Source of the DNA: Amoebidium appalachense
Lineage: Eukaryota > Ichthyosporea
DNA length: 64,000 nucleotides
Reading direction: 5' to 3'
Assembly: GCA_963693365.1 (NCBI GenBank)
Contig: CAVNZM010000014.1
Coordinates: forward strand, 5,890,001-5,954,000
Shown: piece by piece, positions 1 to 11,906 of the stretch
How positions within the stretch are numbered: the first letter of the stretch is position 1
How the letters are laid out: each line of letters starts with the position of its first letter
Translations under genes and position numbers: made by a program
The notes under the pieces: model-generated
The model's database searches: none
Seen by the model: the letters and a program-made list of their open reading frames with translations, nothing else
What the model was told of the DNA's origin: nothing

Positions 1-106
1 ATCCCCCTCCCCTCCCCTCCCCCCCCCCCCCCCCCCCCCCGCGCACACGCATTGTGTACATGCACGCACACGCACACATGCACGCATGCACGCACGCGCA
101 TGCGCG

Positions 107-175
<69 letters not shown>

Positions 176-399
176 AGACACACACACACACACGTTTAAC
201 TCACCGCCACCCGGACCCTCCTCTTTTCAGATGCACACACACACACACACACAGACACACACACACACACGTTTAACTCACCGCCACCCGGACCCTCCTC
301 TTTTCAGATGCACATGTAAGGAAAGAAGGAGTGGGAGAAGTGACCGGGATGCTGCCTTTTTCCTTTTTTTTCTTTTCTTTTTTTTCTTTTTATTTATTT

Positions 400-446
<47 letters not shown>

Positions 447-584
447 AGCATCATTAGTGAGGCCACCATTGGGGGCTAGCACATGTACCTTTAAGCTGAG
501 GGAAGCATATGCAGCCACCACCACAGACATTGTGCACGTGCACATTGCTGAAGACTCAACTGAATGAACGTTCAAACCTCCCAC

Positions 585-632
<48 letters not shown>

Positions 633-640
633 CCCTCACC
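1..640. repeat. Simple-sequence block: C-run, CA array, T-run/G-run, C-run
   Basis: This stretch holds a poly-C run (about 20-40), a CA/GC dinucleotide array (about 105-192), a T-rich run passing directly into about 34 G (391-444) and a second poly-C run (588-631). Between the runs there is about 140 bp of unique sequence (445-587) in which I see no convincing coding signal. Long open frames across the runs are translation products of the repeats and should not be called genes. Confidence 0.9.
194..313 (+). repeat. 77-bp tandem duplication carrying splice-acceptor-like sequence
   Basis: A segment beginning GTTTAACTCACCGCCACCC and ending CTCTTTTCAGATGCACA occurs at 194-236 and again at 271-313, offset by 77 bp, with a CA-rich spacer. 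Each copy has a pyrimidine tract followed by CAG and ATG, like a 3' splice site. The second copy is followed by GTAAGG at 316, like a donor. The duplication is visible in the sequence; splice use is inference only. Confidence 0.7.
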
Positions 641-687
641 ACCACCAAACCACCACCTTAAAGCAACCACCGCTACTCCCATTTTAG

Positions 688-778
688 CCGCCGGGCTCAA
701 AAGGGCGCGAAGAAGCTTAAGCTGGCTCTGTCAAATGTCGAACACAATGTGATTGAGTCTCTTGATAATCATTGGTGA
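688..778 (+). CDS. Possible terminal exon of an unidentified plus-strand gene
   Basis: After a pyrimidine-rich stretch ending in TTTTAG (681-687), one frame reads about 29 codons of ordinary, non-repetitive composition, ending in ALSNVEHNVIESLDNHW and a TGA at 776-778. There is no similarity I recognise. Upstream exons, if any, would lie before the window or among the repeats. It could also be a chance open frame; it is listed because the composition differs sharply from the surrounding simple sequence. Confidence 0.25.
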
Positions 779-1059
779 GCCGCATTTGAGAAATGTGGTT
801 CTCGGGTAGACGCTTAAATTTAAGAGAAGCGGTGGTTAGCTTAAGGCAGCACTCCCGAGCTTTTCCCGGCACCGAGTCCATATGACCTTGGAGTACATCT
901 CACACGAGATCCCCCCCCTCCCCCCCCCCTCTCTCTCCCCACCCACCCACCCACACACATGCACACACACATGTACACACACACCACCACGTACCACCAC
1001 CACCACGTGCACCACCACCCTCCTCCTCCTATGTACCCTTTACCAACTCTAGCTAATGC

Positions 1060-1142
1060 TGAATTTGTAGCCCCCCCCCCCCCCCCCCTCCCCCCCGCCC
1101 CCCTCCGGCCCTTTTTTTTTTGTTTGTTTGTTTGTTTGGAGT

Positions 1143-1179
<37 letters not shown>

Positions 1180-1599
1180 ACCAACGGCTACGGCAACGTT
1201 AACTAGATATTAGCTCATATAGGCCAATGGACCTGGGTTGCAATTGGTAGTGCCTTTTTTCTTTCTTTCAATCTTTCTTTCAATCTTTTTTTTTTTTTTT
1301 TTTTTTTTTTGGGGGGGGGGGGGGGGGGGAGGGGGGGGGGGGGGGGGGGGGGAGGTAACAGATGTTACAGGGACAATATGCACAGAGCCAAGCATACATC
1401 CAGCCGTTCTGTGTATTCATGTGGTGTTCATAAAGGGGAACAGTTGCTGCGGCCGAAACAGCCTGTAAGGTATATATATATATCACTAAGCATGGACAGC
1501 TATATGACAGTTACAGGAATCGAAACGGGTGTGTTGATGATATCTCCTAAGAAAAACGGATTGGGTCCCTTCACCGCCAATTGTTGATGTTTGTTTGTT

Positions 1600-1649
<50 letters not shown>

Positions 1650-2210
1650 TGTGTGTCCGTGTGTGTGTGGTTAGCTGTGTTTGTCTCTGTGCAGACGCGT
1701 GTGTGTGTGTGTGTGTGTGTGTCCTTGTGCCTGCGTTTATCTGTGCGTACATGTGCGACATTTTCGTGTGTACGGGTTAAGTGTGCCATCGTGTGTGTGT
1801 GTGTGTGTTGGTTTGCGATCGTGTCTGTGCAAACCTCACCATCCGTTGGTGTCTGTGCGTGCGTTTGAGCATCCGTGTTTGTTTGCTTTCTTTTTGGGAA
1901 GCGCACCGTGTTTGCACCGTCACATACACAGAACGTGGAGCTATCTGCATACACAATTGTGCTGTTTTGATGTCTTGCGCAGGTGCGCCATGAATCAAAA
2001 CGTGTGTTACGACATGTATGTGTGGGGGAGAACGTGTGTGTCATGGCTTTGCCAAGGCATGCATGCAAAAACAAGTTCAGCGTTTTATACATCCACACAT
2101 CGCACACAAATGCGGCCACACACACACACACACTCACCCACCCTCACACACACACACACACACACAAATGCCGGCTTGTCTATCATTTGGCACACCTGTT
2201 AAAAGGTTGA
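1060..2210. repeat. Microsatellite region without recognised genes
   Basis: Contains poly-C (1071-1097), T-rich into G-run (1110-1178), T-run into G-run (1288-1352), TG arrays (1605-1645 and several short ones to 1890) and CA arrays (2118-2166). The intervening unique sequence (1353-1590, 1890-2115) shows no recognisable coding exon. Confidence 0.85.
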
Positions 2211-2586
2211 CGTTTTTACTCGAGCCCCACACCCCCTCACCCAGTTCGGAGGTACGGTGGCATTAAAGATCTGATATCCCAAACTTGCTATAACCCTATC
2301 AGCCAGCTCAAGGGCAAAGCAGTATTTTTCAAACGTGGCAAGTACTAAGGCATTATGGAAACGGTGAGCCATAAAAAACCCAGGAAAAACCCCAAAACCA
2401 ACAAAAAAACCAAAAAAAAAAAAAGGTATGGATCCGCCTGTCTTTTCCATCAACCCTAGAAAAATCCACATGTGAGCCACTAGCCATCCCACAAGTTCGG
2501 TGAAGCCACTAGCCAGCCCGCAAGTTCAACATTCAAAATTTACGTGCGGGGGTCCAGGGCTTACATTCAGCACCCGTAACGGGGGT
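2211..2586. other. Downstream flank of the transaldolase gene
   Basis: About 375 bp follow the transaldolase stop codon in the direction of transcription. It is AC-rich on the plus strand, includes an A-rich run (2398-2424) and a short direct repeat around CACTAGCCA (2479 and 2507). It probably holds the 3' UTR. I see no second gene here. Confidence 0.4.
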
Positions 2587-3207
2587 TTACAGGGCCTCAA
2601 TGCGCTTGCGAATTTCAGTCTCGAGCTTGACAGTGTCGACGCCGAACTTGCGGATGCCATCGGAAAGCTTCTCGGTGGCCTATTGGAGGGAGGGGGGTTA
2701 GAACGAGTCTCAACAGTGTTTTTGCATAGCACACAGAGAGAGGGGGAGGGGGAGGGGGAGGGGGGTTTGAATGCGGAACACGGTACGAAGTACGCATACA
2801 CGAAGGACACATGCAAAGGCAAACATTCAAGTATGCATACATCAGCCATACGCACAGTATGCGTCATAAGCAGAGCCCATCCTCAGGGAGGGCCCAAGTC
2901 ATCAATTGCGTCTGAGTTTCGACCCCTTAGCCCGCGTATATACGACTCTCCAACTCAGACAGCAGCATCAACTGAACTTGGGAGGGTCAACCCGTCTTGA
3001 TCAAAGACGAGCAGGGTTGCTTATGCAAGCAAGGTGAGCAAAACGGTGAAGATGTGTGTGCAAACTAATGCAGTGCAGCGAAAAATGCATATGCGCTTAC
3101 AGATGCGCGACACAGAGCAACCATGCCCGGCTGCATGGAAGTAAAGCGGTCTCCACACAGTGGTCTGTCCTGAAAGGACACCTCTGAAAGAAGACTGGGG
3201 GGGGGGG

Positions 3208-3245
<38 letters not shown>

Positions 3246-4583
3246 AGGGACGGCATGCTAGTACATGAAAGGCTATAGTTGGTAGTGGGTGGATGTGTGT
3301 GTGTGGCGTGGGGAGGGGGGGGGGGGAGGGGGGGGGGGAGGATCAGAGCGGACGTGTGTGCGTGTGTGTGCTTGCCCATGAAATGGATATCGAAGGGTGG
3401 GTGGGTGGTGGAGGGGGGGGAAGGGGGAAGGGAGGGGGGGAGGGGGGGGGGGGGGTGGGAAGGGGTGGTTTGTGACAGGCGCTTATCAATAGAAGGGAGG
3501 GGAAGCAGGGGAGGGGCTTGGTTTGTGTGCGTGTGTGTTTCGAGTGGTGGGTGGGTGGGTGGGGTACTCAGACACACATGCGCTTATCCATAGAAGCGGA
3601 TTGGGGGAGGGGGGGGGGGGGGGGGGGGGTTTGAATGCGTCAAAAAGTACGAAGTACACAAGAACAAACGGATAACATGATGCAGAATGCAAGCCATACA
3701 TAAAGAGTATGCATAAGGGGGGGTAGCATGCGTTCAATAAGCCATATGTGTTGCAAGTGTGTTCTCATGCATGGACGCATGCACGCACTCACTCACCATC
3801 TGGTCCTCGTTCAGGCCCCAGCGGAAGGACGCCTCATTCAGATCGATCTTGGGGATGTCCAACTTCTGCGCCGCCTCCACAGACAGCACCTGCTCCACCT
3901 TCTCCTCGCTTCCCTGCAACTTCTCCAGGAGCTGAGGCGAGATGGTGAGGAAATCAACACCCGCAAGGCCCAAAATCTCGTCCGTGTTGCGGAAGGAAGC
4001 ACCCATAACGATGGTCTTGTACCCGTGCTTCTTGTAGTAGTTGTAGATCTTGGTAACGGAGACCACACCGGGGTCAGTCTTGCGATCGTAAACAGCCTTG
4101 GCATCCTGAGCCTTGTACCAATCCATAATGCGGCCCACGAAGGGGGAGATGAGAGTGGCGCCGACCTGAGCGCAACCCACGGCCTGAACGAACGCAAAGA
4201 TAAGAGTCATGTTGCAGTGGATACCCTCTGCTTCGAGCTCCTTGCATGCTTGGATGCCCTCCCATGTGGAGGCCAGCTTGATCAGGACACGGTCCTTGGA
4301 GATGCCTGCGGCCTTGTAGAGTTCGATGTAGCGGTGCGCCTTGGCAATGCTGGCCTCCTTGTCGAAGGAGAGGCTGTAGGTGTGTGTATGTGTGTGTGTT
4401 TGTGGAGAGGGGGGGGGGGGGGGGGGAACGAGGGAGAGGAGAGGGGTTGGGGGGGAGGGGGGGGGAAGGGGAGCGAAGGAGGTGGAGAGAAGGAGGGGGG
4501 GGGGGGGGGGGGGGACGAGGGAAGAATGGTGGTGGTGGTTAGGGGATGGGTGGTAGGTAGGGGGGTAGGGGTGTGGGGTGTGT

Positions 4584-4633
<50 letters not shown>

Positions 4634-5062
4634 AAGAATATGTACATGTCGCAGAGCATGAAGTGTTCATTCGCGGCGGACAACACCATGCAGATCTTGA
4701 ATAGCACACACAAACAGTATGCATCATCAGGAGGGGGCAAGGGGGGGGGGGGGGGGGGGGGGGAACAGAGCCTGGAAGGGGTGGTGGGGATACAGAGGGA
4801 TGCCGGAGGGAAACAATTTTAGCAGCCTGTGTGTGAGCATATGCCATGAGAGTGTAGGAGGTGTGTGTGTGCGAGGGGGGGGGGGGGGGGGGGGGGGGCT
4901 ACTGAAGACTGTGTGTGTTCTTTTCGTTGAAGGATGGGAGAAGGAAGGGGTGGGGGGGCTGGCGGGGTCATATGTTGGCAACGAGGAGAGGCGTATAATA
5001 AGTCATGTCTTATCTCCCCCCCCCCCCCCCCCCCCCCCTCCTCCCCCCCCCCCCTCCCCCCC

Positions 5063-5097
<35 letters not shown>

Positions 5098-5154
5098 CGA
5101 GACACAGGCGTGTGAGTCTGTATGTGTGTGTGAAGGGCGAAGGGGAGGAGGGTT

Positions 5155-5200
<46 letters not shown>

Positions 5201-5356
5201 CGCATACCGAGCATCAACCTCGGTGGACACACGGCCGGGGATAACCTTCAGAATCTCAACACCGAAGTTAACAGCCTAATGGGGCAAGAGGGAGGAAGTG
5301 TTAGCATATGCAAAATTCTAACTAAACCGTAGAAATGGTATCCTGCAGTTGGGTTC

Positions 5357-5393
<37 letters not shown>

Positions 5394-6696
5394 TAGTGGT
5401 GTTTGTGTGTGTGTGAGGGGGGGGGGGGGGGGGGGGGAGGGGGGGAATACGGCCCCCCAAAGGTTCATTCTTTGAGGTTGAGAGAAAGAGACTGTGTGTG
5501 TAGCCCTGTTTGTGTGTCACGTGTTGGTGTGTGATTGGTATGACGGGGTGTGTGGTTGTAGTTGTAATTATGGTAAGTGTGCTTGTGGGTGGGTGGATGG
5601 TTGGTGTGGTGGAGGTTGTCCAGGGAGGGGGGGGGGGGGGGGGGGGGGAGGTCGTGCGTACCAGTTTGTCAAGGGCAAGCTCAACCTGCTCCTCGATGGT
5701 GCTGTGGTGGAAAGGCAGCAGTTAGCACAAGGAGAGTAACAAACGGGAAGGGGGCAAGAAAAGAGGGGTGCTTGCTGGGGCTACTTGCGTCTGAAAGTGA
5801 GGAGGCTGCCAGAGAGCAGTACGCAGAAGTAGTGGAAAGTAAACGGGGAAAAGTCAATAAACAAGAAGAATGGTGCCTTTGGAGTTCCACTGCTGCCCCT
5901 TCTATGCCAACTTCGTGTTTATGCTAGTCAGAAGAGAGGGGGGAGGGGGGAAACACAGGAACGAAAGAAGGGTAGGTGTATGTTTGGACGGACGCGGTGA
6001 AGATGGCACCAATAACGAATGGAGGAGGTGAAGAGGAGGAGAAGAGGGCTGAAGGAGAGTGGGGAGCAAAGGAGGGCGCCGGGGGGGGGGGGGGGGGGGG
6101 GGGGGGGGAAAGGGGCGGAGGGGGGGGAGGGGGGGGGGGGGGGGTTCCATACGCGCCGTTGTCCTTGCCGTACTTGCAGGCATCGTCAACGAGGTGCTTG
6201 TAGGCGGGGATCTGGGCAGCCTGGTACAGCAGAGACGGGTTGGTGGTGGCATCAGTTGGCTTGAACTTGGCAATGCCTGGTGACGGAGGGTAGAGTTAGG
6301 AAGCCGTTTTCTACCCTGAGGAGGGAATTACAGCACAGGGATTGGCGTGTCAAGGACTCCAAAGAAAAGTAAAATAGGAAGGAGAAAGGCAAGTGGCAGA
6401 AAGAGAGCAGCTCAAAGGGAGGGGGGAAGGGGGGGTTGTCACAGGAGGATGGGGGGAAGAGAGAGCGGGTAGGTGATGGGAAGGACAGCAAAGACAAGCT
6501 CGAAGAAGGTAGAACTTAGCAGTGCAAGGGAAAATGGTTTTCTTTGACAGGGGCCGGGGGGGGGGGGGGGGGGGGGGGGGGGAGGTAAGACAGAAAGGGG
6601 AGGAGGCCGAAGATGGGGCGAGAACTTACTCTCGAAGTCACCCGTGTCAGCCACAACGGTGGTGAGGGCCTTGAGCTGCTCCAAAGCGTTGGCCAT
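2587..6696 (-). CDS. Transaldolase (class I, TalB-like), six exons
   Basis: Transaldolase moves a dihydroxyacetone unit between sugar phosphates in the non-oxidative pentose phosphate pathway, in the cytosol. I joined exons 6696-6630, 6276-6153, 5701-5662, 5275-5208, 4373-3797 and 2679-2587. All five introns are GT-AG, the frame is kept across each junction, and the product is 322 residues, the normal family length. Landmarks fall at canonical E. coli TalB numbers: Asp17 in ADTGD, Glu96 in STEVDAR and the Schiff-base Lys132 in [30 protein letters not shown] and FLTISP also match. The start is the ATG at 6694-6696, with no earlier in-frame ATG in a sensible context. Introns of about 350-1,100 bp hold long homopolymers, mostly G on the plus strand (C in the transcript). 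No C-terminal peroxisomal tripeptide is present. Confidence 0.97.
2766..2943 (-). repeat. Dispersed 178-bp intronic repeat, copy 1
   Basis: This lies in the last transaldolase intron. It is nearly identical (a few substitutions and one short indel by eye) to the reverse complement of 33097-33273, which lies in an intron of the globin gene. Relative to its host transcript each copy has the same orientation. One end of each copy abuts a G/C homopolymer at the sequence GTTTGAATGCGG. It could be a transposed sequence or a duplicated intronic RNA gene. Confidence 0.85.
2835..2912 (-). ncRNA. Candidate C/D-box snoRNA, transaldolase intron copy
   Basis: Read along the transaldolase transcript, the repeat contains TGATGA (C box, 2899-2904), an internal CTGA (D', 2883-2886), a TATGAC motif resembling C', and a distal CTGA (D, 2842-2845), spaced about 60 nt from C to D as in C/D snoRNAs. 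Many such RNAs are processed from introns. The terminal stem is weaker here than in the second copy, and I could not assign an rRNA target. The call rests on boxes and location only. Confidence 0.35.
3199..5442. repeat. Homopolymer and microsatellite content of the transaldolase introns
   Basis: Major plus-strand runs are poly-G at 3199-3244, 3606-3630, 4603-4632, 4740-4763, 4876-4898, 5157-5200 and 5417-5447, one poly-C block at 5016-5062, and TG arrays at 5063-5090 and 5359-5391. They lie in introns except 4374-5207, which is the intron between exons 4 and 5. The poly-G predominance on the plus strand means poly-C in the transaldolase pre-mRNA. Confidence 0.85.
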
Positions 6697-7034
6697 TTTG
6701 ACTTTCTGCAAGAAACTTTGAGTGAGAAGCAGGAGACAAAAAATGGAAACCAAAACTACACGGATACCACAAAAGGGAGAAAGAAAAGAGTCCTCGGGTA
6801 AAAAGGAAATCACGCCGTGCGCGTGGCATAGTTTGAAAAAAACAAACACTTTGTAGTATATACGAGGGGGGGAGCAAACAAAACCCTTATTTACACTCTT
6901 ACACTAGACTTCCTTCCTAACTTCGTTTTGTAAAACACACCTTTTCAGGAAAAAAACGCTTGACTAGTGGATGACAAAATCGGACAGCTCTCTGATCGCA
7001 GGGCGGAATGTGGTTGCTGGAACCGGGAAACCTG

Positions 7035-7043
7035 TTTTTATAT
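7035..7043 (-). promoter_or_regulatory. TATA-like box upstream of transaldolase
   Basis: Reading on the minus strand the sequence is AGATATAAAAACAGG, about 340 bp before the ATG. Other minus-strand genes in this window have a similar TATA element 200-300 bp before their ATG, which supports the call. The long distance suggests a substantial 5' leader or a leader intron. Confidence 0.4.
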
Positions 7044-7382
7044 CTGGCGGAAAAAGGCAGTTTTTAGATGGCGATAATACAAACGCGTGATATCTGGCTA
7101 ATCAATGATGCAAAAAAATCAAGGGTTGGGAGCACGTGAAATGACACCACATGTGCGAGTTGGTGTTCTCGAATATCAGTTGTGTTTTTGATGACCTTGC
7201 ATAAAGCTTTACACCAATTTGAAATAGAGGTTTCTATTTATTTCATTATTTAATTCAAAATCGCTTTTCCTAGGGACGTAAACTGTTCTTATTTCAGAAG
7301 TTCGATTACTGCCACGCATGTCATAATCTATCCATCCAATAACATTAATTTCTGGATGTATGAGATTGCCGTGCAAATAGCG

Positions 7383-7480
7383 ATCCACCATTGGTCGCCC
7401 AAATTAAACATTATGATTGGCGAAGCGCCCACACGCATTTTTGATTGGTGCGCATCAATTCAGTAGGCCAATTAGAAAAT
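7383..7480. promoter_or_regulatory. Cluster of CCAAT-type motifs
   Basis: Within about 95 bp there are ATTGG or CCAAT motifs in both orientations (near 7390, 7415, 7443 and 7468). Such clusters also accompany the permease and GH114 promoters. It may act on the transaldolase gene or on an unrecognised plus-strand gene. Confidence 0.35.
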
Positions 7481-7483
7481 GTT

Positions 7484-8760
<1,277 letters not shown>

Positions 8761-8762
8761 AG

Positions 8763-8849
8763 CAGCCGAATGGGCTTGTTGAACGAATTGAGGCCGAATT
8801 CAAATTTGGATGCACTATCCCTTGTGATACAGTGTGTTTTTTGGGCAGT
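8763..8849 (+). CDS. Orphan exon candidate, unidentified gene
   Basis: An in-frame 29-codon segment of normal composition (begins QPNGLVERIEAEFKFG, contains CTIPCDTVCF) is bounded by TTTGCAG on the left and a consensus donor AGT/GTGAGT on the right. Both splice sites and the open frame agree, so this looks like a real internal exon, phase 0 at both ends. I do not recognise the protein and could not find partner exons confidently. The 3' intron would start with the CT array at 8862. Confidence 0.4.
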
Positions 8850-8858
8850 GTGAGTGCA

Positions 8859-9009
<151 letters not shown>

Positions 9010-9099
9010 TGTATCATGATATACTTACGGGTTCTCCTAATTTCTGATTTGCTAATTTTTAATAAACTTTCCAATGCCTTTGGCCATAGGGTAAACCTT

Positions 9100-9199
9100 A
9101 AAGTTTAATGGGCCGGGCCTGGGGGACGGTAGGGGGAGGCAGGAGATCAAATAGGGGTTGGGGGGAGGGGGGGATGGGGGGGGGAGGAGGGGGTGCGGG

Positions 9200-9231
<32 letters not shown>

Positions 9232-9911
9232 GCTGTGTGTGTGCAATGCGATGAGGCACATGAGATGGAGGTGAGTGGATCACTGTGTTGGACATGAATC
9301 AAACCATCAACCTCCTCCTCCCCCCCCCCCCCGGCCCTCCCCCCCCGGGCATACCCACCCACACACCCAACAAAAGCATGCAACTATGGTCTCCTTCTTG
9401 GTTTGGGTCGGGGGGAGGGGGGAGAGGGGGGTGGGGGGGAGGGGGGAAGGGGGGACGGCAGACAGAGAGTTGGGGCATGGCGCCGGGAGGTCGTAGAATT
9501 TCCATGTGCCGAGATGTAGCAACCATATCCCCCCATCCCCCACCAACAGGCAACCTCTTTCCCCCTCCCCCTCCCCCCCCCCCCCCTCCCCCCTCCCCCC
9601 CGGCCCTTTTTCACCGACCCCTTTTCCCACCCCTCCCCCGTCCTCTTTCTCCAACCCCCCTTTCTCCCCCCCCCCCCCCCCCCCCCCCCCCACCCCACGG
9701 GTTGCAATTAGAAGGGTACACATAACAGCCTGCCCATGGAATGTGGTACGGGCCAGGTTCGCTGTGGGCATCGGTTCGGTCTGGGCTACGGGTCGAATCA
9801 GTTGGGCCTAATCGGATGGTAATGGGGAGGGGGGGTTAGGGGAAGGGGGGGGGGGGGGGGGTTGTGGTGATTATTGTATTATTTTATCATAATTTATTTC
9901 GTTTTTTTTTT

Positions 9912-9952
<41 letters not shown>

Positions 9953-10004
9953 GGGGATAGTTGTTCCGTATGCCCCGTCAGTGTTACATCAGGTAAGATG
10001 ATGT
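9100..10004. repeat. G- and C-homopolymer region to the left of the miniature-LTR array
   Basis: Poly-G (9200-9231), mixed C-rich (9318-9350, 9560-9600, 9665-9692), poly-G (9847-9860) and a T-run passing into a G-run (9903-9949). A short open segment near 9704-9811 has non-repetitive composition and ends in a stop, but lacks a clear acceptor, so it is not called. Confidence 0.75.
10000..10004. repeat. Left target-site duplication GATGT of the miniature-LTR array
   Basis: GATGT immediately precedes the outermost LTR and matches the five bases immediately after the right-most LTR (13062-13066). Five-base duplications are typical of LTR-element integrases. Confidence 0.85.
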
Positions 10005-10564
10005 TGTTGGAAGTAGAGTCCGCTGTGACTAGGGTCGTCGTGGCGCGCTTGGGCGCTGACCCGTTTTTTACTGCTTTCAGTGTGTTAACTCCATGACTGA
10101 ACTCCATGACTTAACTCCATGACTGAACTCCATGACTGAACTCCATGACTGAACTCCATGACTGAACTCCATGACTTAACTCCATGACTTAACTCCATGA
10201 CTGAACTCCATGACTGAACTCCATGTCTGAACTCCATGACTGAACTCCATGACTTAACTCCATGACTGAACTCCATGTCTTAACTCCATTTCTGCACCTG
10301 GCAGAGCCGTGGTTTATATACCCGTGGGGCAGCAGTCTGGAATGTAATCCGGATGCCAGGCGCTAATCGGATTGGTTACTTTCATTTAGAGATCTCTGGG
10401 ACCAGTGAACCAATCGTTTGCAGTCAAAACACAATTGGCAACATTCCTCAACTATGCAGATGTGCATGTGGTGATCGAGTGTCAGCGTGTGTCTGTGTAC
10501 ACGGAACCAATTGTAAAGCTAACATACACATATTGTGGAGTGAGCGTAAGTCTGCACTCCAACA
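10005..10564 (-). repeat. Miniature element LTR1 (560 bp)
   Basis: The 3'-most LTR in element sense. It has the TGTTGGA/TCCAACA ends, a TATA box (sense TATATAAACC, 10314-10320) and about 16 units of a 13-bp minisatellite (10087-10293) between the TATA box and the LTR end. The region upstream of TATA includes CCAAT-type motifs such as GATTGG and CCAATC. Confidence 0.9.
10087..10293. repeat. 13-bp minisatellite inside LTR1
   Basis: About 16 units of ACTCCATGACTGA with variants (GACTTA, GTCTGA). Because 13 is not a multiple of 3, three units encode a 13-residue peptide repeat, in element sense MEFSHGVQSWSSV with variants, with an ATG in each unit. Confidence 0.95.
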
Positions 10565-10866
10565 CCCCTACCCAATTGGAGAAGTGTACACACCACTAGA
10601 GAAGAGAGAGTGAGTGTGGCTACTTGCAGGGTAGACCGGGGTGTGCATTCCACTGTGGTGCTTGCCCCGCCAATGAAGTGGAATACTTGACGTTGATGTC
10701 GCAGGCTGCTGCGGATGGAGTTTGTGGAAGCGAAAGTCTCTACTTCACGGAAATACGCTCGCGGGTGTAGGGTACAGCCTAGAAGTCGGGTTCTGGCTCC
10801 TCCGTTCAAGGCGTCGTAGGGGACGTGAAGTTAGAGGCCGCGGTGTCGTGTCTGGGCCCATAACCC
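10565..10866 (-). mobile_element. Miniature element internal segment 1 (302 bp)
   Basis: Lies between LTR1 and LTR2. In sense orientation it begins with the primer site GGGTTATGGGCCCAG at the LTR2 junction and ends with CCAATTGGGTAGGGG at LTR1. It has no enzyme-coding capacity. Confidence 0.88.
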
Positions 10867-11241
10867 TGTTGGAAGTAGAGTCCGCTGTGACTAGGGTCGT
10901 CGTGGCGCGCTTGGGCGCTGACCCGTTTTTTTACTGCTTTCAGTGTGTTAACTCCATGACTTAACTCCATGTCTGCACCTGGCAGAGCCGTGGCTTATAT
11001 ACCCGTGGGGCAGCAGTCTGGAATGTAATCCGGATGCCAGGCGCTAATCGGATTGGTTACTTTCATTTAGAGATCTCTGGGACCAGTGAACCAATCGTTT
11101 GCAGTCAAAACACAATTGGCAACATTCCTCAACTATGCAGATGTGCATGTGGTGATCGAGTGTCAGCGTGTGTCTGTGTACACGGAACCAATTGTAAAGC
11201 TAACATACACATATTGTGGAGTGAGCGTAAGTCTGCACTCC
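10867..11241 (-). repeat. Miniature element LTR2 (short minisatellite, truncated start)
   Basis: Only about two minisatellite units (10949-10975). The LTR stops at GCACTCC, lacking the terminal AACA, and is joined directly to a 14-bp primer-site remnant (11242-11255) preceding LTR3, so almost a complete internal segment has been deleted. Confidence 0.85.
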
Positions 11242-11255
11242 TGGGCCCATAACCC

Positions 11256-11686
11256 TGTTGGAAGTAGAGTCCGCTGTGACTAGGGTCGTCGTGGCGCGCT
11301 TGGGCGCTGACCCGTTTTTTTACTGCTTTCAGTGTGTTAACTCCATGACTGAACTCCATGACTTAACTCCATGACTTAACTCCATGACTGAACTCCATGT
11401 CTGAACTCCATTTCTGCACCTGGCAGAGCCGTGGTTTATATACCCGTGGGGCAGCAGTCTGGAATGTAATCCGGATGCCAGGCGCTAATCGGATTGGTTA
11501 CTTTCATTTAGAGATCTCTGGGACCAGTGAACCAATCGTTTGCAGTCAAAACACAATTGGCAACATTCCTCAACTATGCAGATGTGCATGTGGTGATCGA
11601 GTGTCAGCGTGTGTCTGTGTACACGGAACCAATTGTAAAGCTAACATACACATATTGTGGAGTGAGCGTAAGTCTGCACTCCAACA
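11256..11686 (-). repeat. Miniature element LTR3 (431 bp)
   Basis: Complete ends, TATA box, about six minisatellite units (11339-11415). The T-run near the sense 3' end has seven bases instead of six, which shifts the frame that other copies carry through the primer site. Confidence 0.88.
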
Positions 11687-11906
11687 CCCCTACCCAATTG
11701 GAGAAGTGTACACACCACTAGAGAAGAGAGAGTGAGTGTGGCTGCTTGCAGGGTAGACCGGGGTGTGCATTCCACTGTGGTGCGTGCCCCGCCAATGAAG
11801 TGGAATACTTGACGTTGATGTCGCAGGCTGCTGCGGATGGAGTTTGTGGAAGCGAAAGTCTCTAATGAAGTTAGAGGCCGCGGTGTCGTGTCTGGGCCCA
11901 TAACCC
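11687..11906 (-). mobile_element. Miniature element internal segment 3 (220 bp, internally deleted)
   Basis: Same ends as the 302-bp segment but lacking about 82 bp in the middle (junction near 11863). An open frame of 122 codons (11641-12009, minus) starts in the minisatellite of LTR4, crosses the primer site as TSNRVMGP and continues through this segment into LTR3. Confidence 0.85.

Noticed and set aside
3728-4822. Long plus-strand open frame (364 codons) over the transaldolase
   Set aside because: It is antisense to the largest transaldolase exon and continues into G-runs; its composition is a shadow of the real minus-strand exon.
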